Part shown: positions 43,492 to 52,330 of the stretch, in pieces | Layout of the letters: each line of letters begins with the position of its first letter | Position numbering within the stretch: the stretch's first letter is position 1 | Source: Microbacterium flavescens | Lineage (GTDB): Bacteria > Actinomycetota > Actinomycetes > Actinomycetales > Microbacteriaceae | Assembly: GCF_018588945.1 (NCBI RefSeq) | Contig: NZ_JAFIWA010000001.1 | Span: 186,001-250,000 of the forward strand | DNA: 64,000 nt | Direction: 5' to 3' | Notes under the pieces: model-generated | Told to the model about the DNA's origin: nothing | Databases searched by the model: none | The model's input: the letters and a program-made list of their open reading frames with translations, nothing else | Translations under genes and position numbers: made by a program

Positions 43492-43890
43492 TCAGGCCAT
43501 CTTCATCAAACTGTTCTTGAGTGCCATGCAGGCGTCCATGCATGCTTTGCAGGACTGTGCACACATCTTGCAGACTTCGCTGTCGTCTGCGTGCGCCATG
43601 CACTCGTCCATGCACATCTGGCACACGGCGATAGTCGCGTCCAGCATCGACATGGTCACTTCCCGCGTCATGCCCTGCATCCGCAGCATGCAGTTCATCA
43701 TCGTGTTGCACATTGCCGCGCAGTTCATGCAGGCCGGAGCGCACGGCGTCATTTCCATGGAACACACGATGGACGCCTGCTCGCACGCCGAGCAGGCGTC
43801 CAGACAGGCCTCCAGGACCGACATATCCGTCGTGCTCATGCCGGCCTTGGCCATGTCCTTGGACATCATGTCCATCATCATCGAGTTCAC
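43492..43890 (-). CDS. Cys-rich four-helix-bundle copper storage protein (Csp-like)
   Basis: The protein is 132 residues from the GTG complement at 43888-43890, with GAAGGAG 7 nt upstream. It has seventeen Cys, mostly in helical C-x2-C or C-x3-C spacing (EACLDACSAC, CQMCMDEC, CKMCAQSCKAC), plus many Met. This is the pattern of Csp/DUF326 proteins, which line a four-helix bundle with thiols and hold many Cu(I). There is no signal peptide, so it is a cytosolic copper sink of the Csp3 type. It is probably induced with the copper genes nearby. Confidence 0.88.
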   Translation of the reverse strand: MNSMMMDMMSKDMAKAGMSTTDMSVLEACLDACSACEQASIVCSMEMTPCAPACMNCAAMCNTMMNCMLRMQGMTREVTMSMLDATIAVCQMCMDECMAHADDSEVCKMCAQSCKACMDACMALKNSLMKMA

Positions 43891-44154
43891 GGCACAACTC
43901 CTTCGGATTCTCGCGACGGCGGCGGCTGCCGCCAATCAGGACGCTACTCTCGGCGGCCCGCCGCGTCATCGGGTACCTGAGTCGTTCGGCAGCGCCGTCC
44001 TCTCGGGAGTTCACACCGGGCCCCTCGCGGCGGGAAGATAGCCGACGGCCCGCAGGACCCGAGCGCTGGTAGAACAGGAGCGCGTGCGGTGTCCCCAGGA
44101 TGAGGGTGCCCAGAATGGGCGGTTCACCGGGCGGGGTGGCGCGGATGTCCTTGG

Positions 44155-44964
44155 TCAGAGCGGGAGTTGGATGCTTCCGACAAGGGATCCCAGCGTGGAC
44201 ATTACGGCGGTCCAGACGCCGGTGACCATGAGGATTCCGAGCAGAATCAGCAGGGCCCCCCCGATGAGGTTGATGGTGCGCACGTGGCGGCGGAGGAAGG
44301 TGGTGGCACTGCTTGCCCACCCGATGCCCAGTGCGATCAGCAGGAAGGGAATGCCGAGGCCGAGGGAGTAGGCGATGCCGAGCGTGGCCGCGCGGGCTAC
44401 GTCACCGGTGTTGGCGGCGATGACGAGGATGGTGGCAAGGGTGGGGCCGATGCACGGTGCCCAGCCGATTCCCATCGCCGCGCCCAGCAGCGGTGCGCCG
44501 GCCAGACCCAGGTTGGTGCGCACCGTGGGTCGGACGGTGCGCTGCAGGGTTCCGAACGCGCCGATGAAGACCAGGCCCATCGCGATGACGAAGATTCCGG
44601 AGACGCGGATGATGATGTCGCGGTACTCGATCAGATAGAGCGCGAGAGATCCGGTGATCACGAACGCGACGAGGAACACGATGGTGAACCCGGAGATGAA
44701 CAGCAGGACACCCGTGATCAGTCTCCGCCGTGGCTGGACGAGCGTCGCCGCTGTCGCCGCGGCCCCCGTGCCTGCGGCCCCCGTGCCTGCGGCCCCGGAG
44801 GTCTGTGTCCCGGGCCCACCGGTGGCCATTGCGGAGACGAACCCGAGGTAGCCGGGGACCAGGGGGAGCACGCAGGGGGACAGGAACGAGAGCAGGCCGG
44901 CGAGCACGGCGATGGGGATCGCGGCCAGGAGGGCTCCGTCGTAGACGATCGCGCCGGGATCCAT
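44155..44964 (-). CDS. ccdA: CcdA-type thiol-electron transporter
   Basis: The 269-residue membrane protein has six helices and the conserved half-repeat motifs FLSPCVLPLVPGYLG and GWAPCIGPTLA, whose Cys pair moves electrons from cytosolic thioredoxin across the membrane. An Ala/Thr-rich loop contains a near-tandem repeat (GAAGTGAAGTGAA). Its ATG overlaps the stop of the TlpA-like gene (TGATG). It would keep the extracytoplasmic TlpA-like thiol protein reduced. Confidence 0.9.
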   Translation of the reverse strand: MDPGAIVYDGALLAAIPIAVLAGLLSFLSPCVLPLVPGYLGFVSAMATGGPGTQTSGAAGTGAAGTGAAATAATLVQPRRRLITGVLLFISGFTIVFLVAFVITGSLALYLIEYRDIIIRVSGIFVIAMGLVFIGAFGTLQRTVRPTVRTNLGLAGAPLLGAAMGIGWAPCIGPTLATILVIAANTGDVARAATLGIAYSLGLGIPFLLIALGIGWASSATTFLRRHVRTINLIGGALLILLGILMVTGVWTAVMSTLGSLVGSIQLPL

Positions 44965-45584
44965 CAGGAGCTTTCCTTGATCACGTCGCGGACAATGGCG
45001 CGCAGCGTGGACGACCCGTCGAGTTGGCCGGAGATCCGAGCCGCCACACGTCCTTCCTGGTCAACGACCAGAGTGGTGGGCGTGGCCAGGACGGCGGTGA
45101 CCTTCGCGAACGCGAGCTTGACTTGACCGTTTCGTGCGTCGATCACGCTGGGGTAAGTGATCCCGTAGGTGTCAGCGAAGGCAAGAGCGGTGGCCGCCTG
45201 ATCGTAGGTGTTGACGCCGAGGAAGTCGGCGCCGTTTTCCGCGAACTCCTGGTAAACCTCTTCGAGGTAAGGGGCTTCCACCCGGCACGGCCCGCAGGCG
45301 GCGTACCAGAAGTTGACCACCAGAACCTGCCCGCGGTAGTCGTCGCTGCTGACCTTCTCGCCGGTCTCGATGACACCCTCGAAAACGACCGGGTTCCCCC
45401 GGTCCTCGGCGGGGATCTCCACCACGCGACCATCCCCCGAGATGTATCCCTTATTCGATCCTGACCGGTACTGCGCGGCGAGCTCATCCGTCGCCGCGCA
45501 ACCACTCACGCCCAGCAGCAGGGCCAAGCCCAGGGCCGTGACCCAGCTCAGCCTCGCCGAACGTGCCTGTCGAGTTCGCATCAC
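44964..45584 (-). CDS. TlpA/ResA-like thioredoxin lipoprotein
   Basis: The 206-residue protein has a signal peptide and lipobox VSGC (Cys near 28). A thioredoxin-fold AhpC/TSA-Redoxin domain contains the active site ACGPCRVEAP. It acts at the outer face of the membrane as a disulfide reductase fed by the CcdA encoded next. It overlaps lspA by 4 bp (45581-45584) and ccdA by 1 bp. Confidence 0.9.
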   Translation of the reverse strand: MMRTRQARSARLSWVTALGLALLLGVSGCAATDELAAQYRSGSNKGYISGDGRVVEIPAEDRGNPVVFEGVIETGEKVSSDDYRGQVLVVNFWYAACGPCRVEAPYLEEVYQEFAENGADFLGVNTYDQAATALAFADTYGITYPSVIDARNGQVKLAFAKVTAVLATPTTLVVDQEGRVAARISGQLDGSSTLRAIVRDVIKESS

Positions 45585-46117
45585 CGGTCGCCGTTCCCGG
45601 CATCCGCCGGAGCTGGGGCATCACCCGCATCCGCGGCATCCGCCCGGCGATCATGGGACCCAATGACGGCTCGCACGCCGATGAGGCCAAAGCCGGCGAC
45701 CAGGAGAATGTCGGCGACATTCCCGATGAAGAGGTCGCCGTAGGCGATGAAGTCGGTGACATGCCCTTGCCCAAAAGAGGGCGGATTGAACAGCCGATCG
45801 AGCAGGTTCCCGAGGGCCCCACCGAGGATCAACCCCAAAGCAATTCCCCACCACACGCCGCGAAGCCGAACCGCGAACACGATCGTCACGATGACCGCAA
45901 CAAGGGACAGCACAGTCAGAATCCAGGTGCTGCCAGCACCAAGAGAGAACGCGGCGCCCGGGTTGTAGACCAACCGCAGGCTCAGCAGATCGGCCAGGAC
46001 CGGGACGGACGCCCCCGGCTCCAGCCACGCTTCCGCCATTGCCTTCGTCACCCGGTCGATGACCAGGGCGACCGCGCCCACGACCAAGGCGACCATGATC
46101 GCCCGCTTACGTCTCAT
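45581..46117 (-). CDS. lspA: Signal peptidase II (prolipoprotein peptidase)
   Basis: The protein is 178 residues from the ATG complement at 46115-46117, with AGGAG upstream. It has four membrane helices and the family motifs VYNPGAAFSL, GNLLDRL (catalytic Asp) and VTDFIAYGDLFIGNVAD (second Asp). It cleaves signal peptides ahead of the lipid-modified Cys. This is an element-borne copy in one operon with TlpA-like and CcdA, presumably to mature the island's lipoproteins. A chromosomal lspA is expected elsewhere. Confidence 0.93.
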   Translation of the reverse strand: MRRKRAIMVALVVGAVALVIDRVTKAMAEAWLEPGASVPVLADLLSLRLVYNPGAAFSLGAGSTWILTVLSLVAVIVTIVFAVRLRGVWWGIALGLILGGALGNLLDRLFNPPSFGQGHVTDFIAYGDLFIGNVADILLVAGFGLIGVRAVIGSHDRRADAADAGDAPAPADAGNGDR

Positions 46118-46167
46118 GATCCTGCTCCTGTCCGTGTCGCGGGCCCCCCGCGCGCCGCTGCTCCCAG

Positions 46168-46818
46168 TCATCGGGCGAGTTCCGCATCGATCGCGTCCGT
46201 CAGATCCGCCCAACTAGTCAACTCGAGCGGGCGGTCGTTGACGAAGAACGTGGGTGTGCTGGAAACGCCGAGAACCTGACCGTCGGCGAAGTCGGAGCCG
46301 ACACGGGCGGCCGTCTCCGGGTCTGCGACATCTTCGTCATATGTGGGCATGTCCAGCCCGATGTCCTCCGCGAAGGAACGGAACAGGGCGGCCTGGGACT
46401 CCTGAGCCTCACCCCAGTCCGCTTGAGAGCGGAACAGTGAGTGGTACATCTCCTCGAACTTGCCCTGCCGGGCTGCGGCTTCGGCCGCCACTGCCGCATT
46501 TGTTGAGTTGAAATGGCCCGGCAACGGAAAGTAGCGGACCAGATAAGTGATCTGCCCGGCGTACTCCTCGCGCAACTGCTCGACGAACGGATACCCCGCC
46601 CCGCACGCTTCGCACTCGAAATCGAGGAACTCGACCACCACAACGGCCCCCTCGCCGCCGTCATCGAGCACATGCGAGTCCGCGCGGACGGTCGGGGGAG
46701 GGTCTCCGGACACATCCGCGGCCGCGGGGCGATTCACCATCACCCAGATCGCCGCGGCAAGAACAAACACAACAAGCACCGCCGCTGTCGCGACCAGCGG
46801 CTTCACATGGCTCTTCAC
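46168..46818 (-). CDS. DsbA/thioredoxin-fold membrane-anchored oxidoreductase
   Basis: The protein is 216 residues from the GTG complement at 46816-46818; another GTG lies at 46830. It has an N-terminal anchor (about 10-30), then a DsbA-like domain with redox site FECEACGAGYP, the helical insert FNSTNAAVAAEAAARQG, and the cis-Pro loop SSTPTFFVND. It is likely a secreted-side thiol oxidoreductase. It sits 50 bp before lspA on the same strand and is probably in the same operon. Confidence 0.87.
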   Translation of the reverse strand: MKSHVKPLVATAAVLVVFVLAAAIWVMVNRPAAADVSGDPPPTVRADSHVLDDGGEGAVVVVEFLDFECEACGAGYPFVEQLREEYAGQITYLVRYFPLPGHFNSTNAAVAAEAAARQGKFEEMYHSLFRSQADWGEAQESQAALFRSFAEDIGLDMPTYDEDVADPETAARVGSDFADGQVLGVSSTPTFFVNDRPLELTSWADLTDAIDAELAR

Positions 46819-46896
46819 AGCACTCCTCACACAATCGACTCAGCACACACGGAACAGCCCCGGTACAGGGGCAGGTAGCCCTGCAGGGGCCGTGAG

Positions 46897-47319
46897 TCAG
46901 GTGCGGCTGATCGACAGCTGAGAAAGCGAAAGGTGATGAGGGAGGCGACCGGCGGGTATCGACCAGCGTGGGGAACCTCGCGGCGAGACCGCCAAGAAAG
47001 GCCCCCGCCCGGCGCGCCTCCACGTGAACCGCGCAGCAACAAGGAAAGCACAGCACGCAGCGATGAACGCGCACAGCGTCATCAACGCGGCAGCCGCGGG
47101 ATCGGTCACCGACGTAGCAGCGACAACCTGCTGACTCGCCGCGGCGTCCGAGGCGATAACGGCCACGGACGGCCCGGCCTCGGCCAGCCCGCCCGGCCCC
47201 TCATGAGAGCCGAGAGCGACGACACCAACGGCTACCAGAAGCAGAAAGGTGGTGAGGACCTTCACTGCCAACACAACCCGGTTGTCCGAGCGTGGCTGGA
47301 CATCCTCGGGGAGATTCAT
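46897..47319 (-). CDS. Small membrane protein of unknown family
   Basis: The protein is 140 residues from the ATG complement at 47317-47319 (MNLPEDVQPRSDN). It has two hydrophobic helices (about 20-38 and 77-96, the latter AALMTLCAFIAACCAFLVAA) joined by an Ala/Ser-rich extracytoplasmic loop. A basic tail ends SLSQLSISRT. The layout resembles the DUF6153-like protein at 51148, but I would not equate them. It lies upstream of the DsbA-like gene and may be the first gene of that operon. Confidence 0.5.
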   Translation of the reverse strand: MNLPEDVQPRSDNRVVLAVKVLTTFLLLVAVGVVALGSHEGPGGLAEAGPSVAVIASDAAASQQVVAATSVTDPAAAALMTLCAFIAACCAFLVAARFTWRRAGRGPFLAVSPRGSPRWSIPAGRLPHHLSLSQLSISRT

Positions 47320-47654
47320 TTCGCGCCCATTGTATCTCCCGGCCCGCTGGTTCCCCTGCGCCCCGTTGCGCTGGAACCCGCCACCGCACGGCCCCTTAGG
47401 CAGCCTCAACCGGGCGCTGACGGACTGATTCACCTCGGTCCGCGTACACGTAGCCAACGGATCACAAAGCCCGTTCGGAGCGCAGCGCGGACGGCGACGA
47501 AGGTTGATATTCGCGCCCCCGATGGGGATCGTCTTGCGCTACCCGGAGCTCACCCATACGCACGAGCACTATCCCGACAGCCACCACCGGCACTCGCACC
47601 CGACTACATAGCGTTTCGGTCGGGAGCAGGTCCGCGCGTTCGCCTGGCGAGTGG
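47320..47654. other. Intergenic stretch with no recognised gene
   Basis: The 335 bp lie between two minus-strand operons. They should contain the promoter of the 46897-47319 gene. No repeat, RNA gene or ORF with family character was seen. Confidence 0.45.
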
Positions 47655-47810
47655 TCAGTCGGCCGCGCGTCGGTCGTTGTGCAGCCGCAGCGCGATCCAT
47701 AGGCCGCAGCGCCGGCACACGTATCCGGCGGTGCCGTGCAGCGCGTGGACTCTGCGTCGGGGCAGGGTTCGGCCGCAGCAGGAACACCGGACGGCCGCGT
47801 CAGTGTCCAT
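47655..47810 (-). CDS. Small zinc-finger protein, 51 residues
   Basis: A short frame runs from the ATG complement at 47808-47810 to TGA at 47655-47657. It encodes MDTDAAVRCSCCGRTLP, then YVCRRCGLWIALRL: two Cys pairs in zinc-ribbon spacing and a basic C-terminus. Its start overlaps the last 11 bases of the upstream thioredoxin-like gene in another frame, which argues for coupled translation. It may bind zinc or copper. No family name is known to me. Confidence 0.6.
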   Translation of the reverse strand: MDTDAAVRCSCCGRTLPRRRVHALHGTAGYVCRRCGLWIALRLHNDRRAAD

Positions 47811-48111
47811 GTGCGTCGATCGCTGCGATGAGCTGCTCGGTCGTGGGGAGTCCTGCCAGCCCGGTGGGAGTCAGATAGACCCGGCACGCGAGGTCCACGG
47901 TGCGCCCGCCACTGAGGAACAAGTCCTGGCCGTCGACCGTGATGGTGGGAGAACCCGCGAAGGGGACCTGGGCTGCGTCCGCGGACGTGCCGAGCAGTCG
48001 GTACGTGATGGTCGTCTCACTGAACCCGGTCGCATCCAACGCTTCGCGGAGGCGGCTCCCGGTTTCGATCCAACTTGGGCAGTCCTCGATGTGCAGGACC
48101 TCGATGTTCAT
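47800..48111 (-). CDS. Thioredoxin-fold metal-associated protein
   Basis: The 103-residue protein starts MNIEVLHIEDCPSW with one Cys at the position of a thioredoxin active site. The body is VPFAGSPTITVDGQD (cis-Pro loop), ending with ACRVYLTPTGLAGLPTTEQL. This matches small actinobacterial proteins often labelled thioredoxin family or, loosely, alkylmercury lyase-like. There is no MerB catalytic set. It is divergent from csoR with 87 bp between, so it may share copper control. Confidence 0.72.
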   Translation of the reverse strand: MNIEVLHIEDCPSWIETGSRLREALDATGFSETTITYRLLGTSADAAQVPFAGSPTITVDGQDLFLSGGRTVDLACRVYLTPTGLAGLPTTEQLIAAIDAHGH

Positions 48112-48171
48112 TCCCTCATCCTCCGCCAGCGCCTTTCAATACCAAAAGGATCAGTGGCGATCAGGCCAAAT

Positions 48172-48190
48172 TACCCTAGGGGGGTATAGT
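48172..48190 (+). promoter_or_regulatory. CsoR operator over the csoR promoter
   Basis: TACCCTAGGGGGGTA (48172-48186) is a G/C-rich interrupted palindrome of the kind recognised by CsoR repressors. It overlaps a -10 element TATAGT (48185-48190). The ATG follows 8 bp later without a ribosome site, so csoR is probably leaderless and autorepressed. Confidence 0.7.
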
Positions 48191-48198
48191 ATCGAGAT

Positions 48199-48480
48199 AT
48201 GAACGGGTACGCAGGGAACAAGGACGACCTTCTGAAGCGGCTGAGCCGCGCGGAGGGTCAGGTGCGCGGGATCGCGCGGATGGTCGAGAACGACAAGTAC
48301 TGCATCGACATCCTCACGCAGGTCTCTGCCGCGACCAGCGCACTCGAGACGGTGGCGCTGTCCCTCCTGGCCGATCACCTGTCGCACTGCGTCGCGGAAG
48401 CGACCGCCGAGGGCGGCGCCGTCGCTGCGGAGAAGATCCGTGAAGCGAACGAGGCGATCGCCCGCCTGGTCCGTTCCTAA
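48199..48480 (+). CDS. csoR: CsoR-type copper-sensing repressor
   Basis: The 93-residue all-helical protein of the CsoR/RcnR family has the RAEGQVRGIARMVE start. The Cu(I) ligand set is Cys in KYCIDIL and His/Cys in DHLSHCV. Binding Cu(I) releases it from the operator upstream. It heads the plus-strand copper operon: the CopZ-like gene begins 30 bp later. Confidence 0.93.
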   Translation: MNGYAGNKDDLLKRLSRAEGQVRGIARMVENDKYCIDILTQVSAATSALETVALSLLADHLSHCVAEATAEGGAVAAEKIREANEAIARLVRS

Positions 48481-48510
48481 CCACACCCCCCCGACCGAGA
48501 GGACACCATC

Positions 48511-48843
48511 ATGACCACGAACGAGCGCACCGACCTGGGCCTGACCGATTCCGCCGCCGCCGCCGGCTGCAGCTGCTGCTCCACCGCGTCCGCCACCGAC
48601 ACGCGCGTTGCCGTATCGACGACCACACAGGATGTTCTGGTGGACGGGATGACCTGCTCGCACTGCGTGATGAGCGTCACAGAGGAGATCACCGCGATCG
48701 ACGGGGTTGAGAACGTGTCGGTCGATCTGAACGCGGGCGGCTCCTCGCGTGTGACCATTCACAGCGCCGCCCCGATCGATGCGGCACGCGTGCGCGCCGC
48801 GGTGGAGGAGGCGGGGTACGCCCTCGCCGGCAGCCCGGCATGA
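48511..48843 (+). CDS. copZ: CopZ-like copper chaperone with Cys-rich N-terminus
   Basis: The 110-residue protein has a C-terminal HMA domain (about 40-107) with the metal loop GMTCSHC and a ferredoxin-like fold. Ahead of it is a 35-residue tail with CSCC (residues about 20-23), a possible extra Cu(I) site. It hands Cu(I) to the CopA pump encoded next, which it overlaps by 4 bp (ATGA, 48840-48843). Confidence 0.9.
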   Translation: MTTNERTDLGLTDSAAAAGCSCCSTASATDTRVAVSTTTQDVLVDGMTCSHCVMSVTEEITAIDGVENVSVDLNAGGSSRVTIHSAAPIDAARVRAAVEEAGYALAGSPA

Positions 48844-51116
48844 GCGCGCTCGATGTGGAGCTCGAGATCTCCGGGATGACGTGCGCGTCCTGCGCGACGC
48901 GGATCGAACGGAAACTGAACAAGCTCCCCGGCGTTGAGGCGACCGTCAACTACGCGACCGAGAAAGCCCGCGTCCGCGCGAACGGTGTCGAGACGGCGGA
49001 GCTGATCGCGGCGGTCGAATCCGCAGGATACTCCGCGGCGTTACCGGCACCTATCGCGCCCGAGCCCACATCGACCGACACCCCTGCGGAAGACCCCGAG
49101 CTGGTGTCGCTGCGTCGCCGACTGCTGATCAGCACCGCGTTGGCTGTGCCGGTCGCGCTGATGTCGATGATCCCGCTGCTGCAGTTCACGTACTGGCAGT
49201 GGCTGGCCTTGACGCTGACCGCCCCGGTGGCGGTGTGGGGGGCGTGGCCATTCCACCGGGCCGCGTTCGTGAACGCCCGCCACGGGGCTGCGACGATGGA
49301 CACGCTGATCAGCGTCGGAGTGATCGCCGCGTTCGGCTGGTCCCTGTATGCGCTGTTCTTCGGGATGGCCGGGATGCCCGGCATGCACATGACCTTCACC
49401 CTGTTCGGCAGCCCCGAAGCGGGCAGCGGCGAGATCTACCTCGAAGTCGCCGCCCTCGTCACGGTGTTCATCCTCGCCGGCCGATACGCGGAAGCCCGCG
49501 CCAAGAAATCCTCCACCGAAGCGCTCCGCGCACTCCTGCACCTGGGCGCGAAGAATGCCACGCGCCTGGTCGGCGGCGTCGAACAACTGGTCCCCGTCTC
49601 CCAGCTGATCGTCGGCGACCGGGTGCTGGTGCGCCCCGGGGAGAAGATCCCCTCCGACGGCCTCGTGGTCGATGGGGCATCCGCGATCGACGCGAGCATG
49701 CTCACCGGTGAATCCGTCCCGGTCGAGGTGACCACCGGTTCCCGCGTGATCGGCGCGACCGTGAATGTCGGCGGACGCCTGATCGTGGAGATCACCCGCG
49801 TCGGTGCCGACACCGAACTCGCGCGGATGCAACGGCTGATGGACGAAGCCCAGACAGGCAAAGCGAAGGTGCAGCGGCTCGCCGACCGGGTCTCGGGTGT
49901 GTTCGTCCCGATCGTGATCGTCCTGTCGATCGTCGCGTTCGTGGGGTGGCTGCTGGTCGGCGGGTCACTCGAGGTTGCGTTCACTGCGGCCGTGGCGACT
50001 CTGATCATCGCCTGCCCCTGCGCGTTGGGGTTGGCGACACCGACCGCACTGCTGGTCGGCACCGGCCGCGGCTCGCAACTGGGGATCCTGATCCGCGGAC
50101 CCCAGGTGCTTGAACAGACCCGCCAGGTCGACACCATCGTGCTGGACAAGACCGGCACCATCACCCACGGCACGATGACCGTCACCACAGTCTCACCCGC
50201 ACCCGGCGTTACCGTCGAGGATCTCCTGGCCACCGCGGCGGCGGCCGAGTGGGGCTCGGAGCACCCGGTCGCCCGTGCCATCGTGACCGCTGCCGACGGC
50301 ATCCCGCCGCAGGCCGAGTCTTTCCTGTCCCATGCCGGTTTCGGTGTGCAGGCCGTCGTCGACGGCGCCTTGGTGGTCGCTGGACGGCCGCTGTGGGTTG
50401 AGGATCAGTGGAGCGTGCATCCGTCGATCACCCACCGCACAGAGGCAGAGACCCTCGAAGCCGCCGGTGCCACCGTGATTGCGGTCGCCCGCGACGGCGA
50501 GTTCCTCGGCACCATCGCCGTCTCGGACACGGTCAAGCCGACCAGCGCCGAAGCAATCACACGATTCCGCGCCCTCGGTCTCTCGCCGGTGCTGCTCACC
50601 GGAGACAACGCCGGCGCCGCGCAGCACATCGCCAACCAGGTCGGCATCGACGAGGTCCGCTCCGGGGTCACCCCGGCCGGGAAGCTCGAGGTGATCCGTC
50701 AGCTGCAAGCCGCCGGCCGGGTCGTCGCCATGGTCGGCGACGGCGTCAACGACGCCGCAGCCCTGGCCGCCGCGGACCTCGGTGTCGCAATGGGCGGCGG
50801 CACGGACGCGGCGATCGCCGCCTCCGATGTCACGATCGCCTCCGGCGACCTGCTCGTCGTGGTCGACGCGATCCGGCTGTCCCGCCGCACACTGGGCACC
50901 ATCAAGGGCAACCTGTTCTGGGCATTCGCGTACAACATCGCCGCGATCCCGATCGCGATGCTCGGCCTGCTCAACCCCCTGGTTGCCGCGGCCGCGATGG
51001 CGCTCTCCTCGGTGTTCGTGGTCACCAACAGTCTCCGCCTGCGCAGCTTCCGCCCCCACCCCGCACCCGCTGTTGCGGCGCCCGCGACGGCCGACCGGAC
51101 AGTGCAGCCGGCCTGA
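48840..51116 (+). CDS. copA: Cu(I)-exporting P1B-1 ATPase CopA
   Basis: This 758-residue pump has one N-terminal HMA domain (GMTCASC, Cys15/Cys18), eight membrane helices, TGES, the Cu(I) site CPC (Cys392-Pro-Cys394), DKTGT and [10 protein letters not shown]. Met/Gly-rich loops ([12 protein letters not shown]) between the first helices could hold exported copper. It expels Cu(I) from the cytosol and is co-expressed with CsoR and the chaperone. Confidence 0.95.
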   Translation: MSALDVELEISGMTCASCATRIERKLNKLPGVEATVNYATEKARVRANGVETAELIAAVESAGYSAALPAPIAPEPTSTDTPAEDPELVSLRRRLLISTALAVPVALMSMIPLLQFTYWQWLALTLTAPVAVWGAWPFHRAAFVNARHGAATMDTLISVGVIAAFGWSLYALFFGMAGMPGMHMTFTLFGSPEAGSGEIYLEVAALVTVFILAGRYAEARAKKSSTEALRALLHLGAKNATRLVGGVEQLVPVSQLIVGDRVLVRPGEKIPSDGLVVDGASAIDASMLTGESVPVEVTTGSRVIGATVNVGGRLIVEITRVGADTELARMQRLMDEAQTGKAKVQRLADRVSGVFVPIVIVLSIVAFVGWLLVGGSLEVAFTAAVATLIIACPCALGLATPTALLVGTGRGSQLGILIRGPQVLEQTRQVDTIVLDKTGTITHGTMTVTTVSPAPGVTVEDLLATAAAAEWGSEHPVARAIVTAADGIPPQAESFLSHAGFGVQAVVDGALVVAGRPLWVEDQWSVHPSITHRTEAETLEAAGATVIAVARDGEFLGTIAVSDTVKPTSAEAITRFRALGLSPVLLTGDNAGAAQHIANQVGIDEVRSGVTPAGKLEVIRQLQAAGRVVAMVGDGVNDAAALAAADLGVAMGGGTDAAIAASDVTIASGDLLVVVDAIRLSRRTLGTIKGNLFWAFAYNIAAIPIAMLGLLNPLVAAAAMALSSVFVVTNSLRLRSFRPHPAPAVAAPATADRTVQPA

Positions 51117-51147
51117 GCCGGTCTACCCTGGACACGAGGGAGGTGAC

Positions 51148-51585
51148 ATGTCGATGATCGCTCTGGCACAACGTCTGCGCCCCGGCCCACGCGGGCTGGG
51201 CCACTCGGTCCTGCTGCTCATCGCTGTCACTGCCGCGATCATCGTCGGGCTGCTCGCGATGCACTCCCTGAACAGTCACACCGAGACCGCCGCACCGGCA
51301 ACCGCGGCCGCGATGCACGAGCACGGCACCGCCAGCGTGGGCGTCACTGACCACGGCACCACCCAGCCGGCGACCGACGGGGACTGCGCGGACTGTGGCG
51401 GGCACGCCAGCATGCTGGCGATGGCCTGCGTCCTCGCGCTCCTGATCGTCTCGCTGCTGCTCTTCCTCCCGCGCGTGGGCATCACCTGGGGGGCCGCGCT
51501 GCGCGCCGGCCCGGCCCTGATCGCCCGTGCCGCTGTCCTTCCTCGACCACCGTCTCTTCTGGTTCTCTGCATCAGTCGCACCTGA
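51148..51585 (+). CDS. DUF6153-like small membrane protein
   Basis: The protein is 145 residues from ATG 51148 with GGGAGGTGAC upstream. Two helices (about 19-37 and 89-109) flank an extracytoplasmic loop with His and Cys residues (MHEHGTAS, CADCGGH) that could bind copper. It resembles the DUF6153 proteins found beside actinobacterial copper genes. It lies 31 bp after copA. The function is unknown. Confidence 0.68.
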   Translation: MSMIALAQRLRPGPRGLGHSVLLLIAVTAAIIVGLLAMHSLNSHTETAAPATAAAMHEHGTASVGVTDHGTTQPATDGDCADCGGHASMLAMACVLALLIVSLLLFLPRVGITWGAALRAGPALIARAAVLPRPPSLLVLCISRT

Positions 51586-51680
51586 GGAGTGCTGTTAGCC
51601 GACCCCGTTGCGGGTGGGCACAGCATTCGCGCGCCCGGGCACCGGCTCGTGCGCCTCACATACGACTGAGGAGACCTCTA

Positions 51681-52274
51681 ATGAACAACCGTGCCGCGGC
51701 AACCGCCGCGATCACCCTGACCGCCCTGCTCGCCCTTGCCGGCTGCGCCAGTACCACCAGCAGTGGCGGGATGGACAACATGCCCGGAATGGGCTCATCG
51801 GCATCCGCATCCCCGGCCGCCGACGTGAACATGGCCGACATGCAGTTCACGATGATGATGATCCCGCACCACGAACAGGCCGTTGAAATGGCCGACATGA
51901 TCCTCGCCAAGGACGGCATCGACGAACGTGTGCTCACCCTCGCCGAGCAGATCAAAGCCGCTCAGGCCCCGGAGATCGAGCTGATGGAGTCCTGGCTTGA
52001 TGACTGGGGCACCCCGATGGGGGACATGGACGGAATGGATCACGGGGGGATGATGTCGGACACCGACATGCAGGCCCTCGAGGACGCCACCGGTGCCGAG
52101 GCATCCCGCCTGTTCCTGGAGCAGATGATCGTCCACCACGAGGGTGCGATCGAGATGGCCCAAGACGAGGTCGACAACGGGCAGAACCCCGATGTGATCA
52201 CCCTTGCCGAGAACATCATCGCCTCGCAGACAACCGAGATCGCCACCATGGAGGACATCCTCGCGACCCTCTGA
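51681..52274 (+). CDS. DUF305 domain copper-associated lipoprotein
   Basis: The 197-residue protein has a signal peptide and lipobox LAGC. Two DUF305 repeats follow, each with the Met/His pattern (MMMIPHHEQAVEMADMI near 60 and QMIVHHEGAIEMAQ near 150) joined by a Met/Asp-rich linker. DUF305 proteins are extracytoplasmic, helical and commonly linked to copper handling. It probably binds copper at the outer membrane face. Confidence 0.9.
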   Translation: MNNRAAATAAITLTALLALAGCASTTSSGGMDNMPGMGSSASASPAADVNMADMQFTMMMIPHHEQAVEMADMILAKDGIDERVLTLAEQIKAAQAPEIELMESWLDDWGTPMGDMDGMDHGGMMSDTDMQALEDATGAEASRLFLEQMIVHHEGAIEMAQDEVDNGQNPDVITLAENIIASQTTEIATMEDILATL

Positions 52275-52319
52275 CCGGCAGTGGCCGGCCGCACCCGACG
52301 GCCGGCCCGCTGCCTCCGG
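52275..52319 (+). terminator. G/C-rich hairpin after the DUF305 gene
   Basis: GGCCGGCCG (52283-52291) pairs with CGGCCGGCC (52299-52307), extended by GCAG/CTGC outer arms. It has no T tail. It may attenuate transcription into the next lipoprotein gene or stabilise the upstream message. Confidence 0.5.
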
Positions 52320-52330
52320 AGAACGCCACT

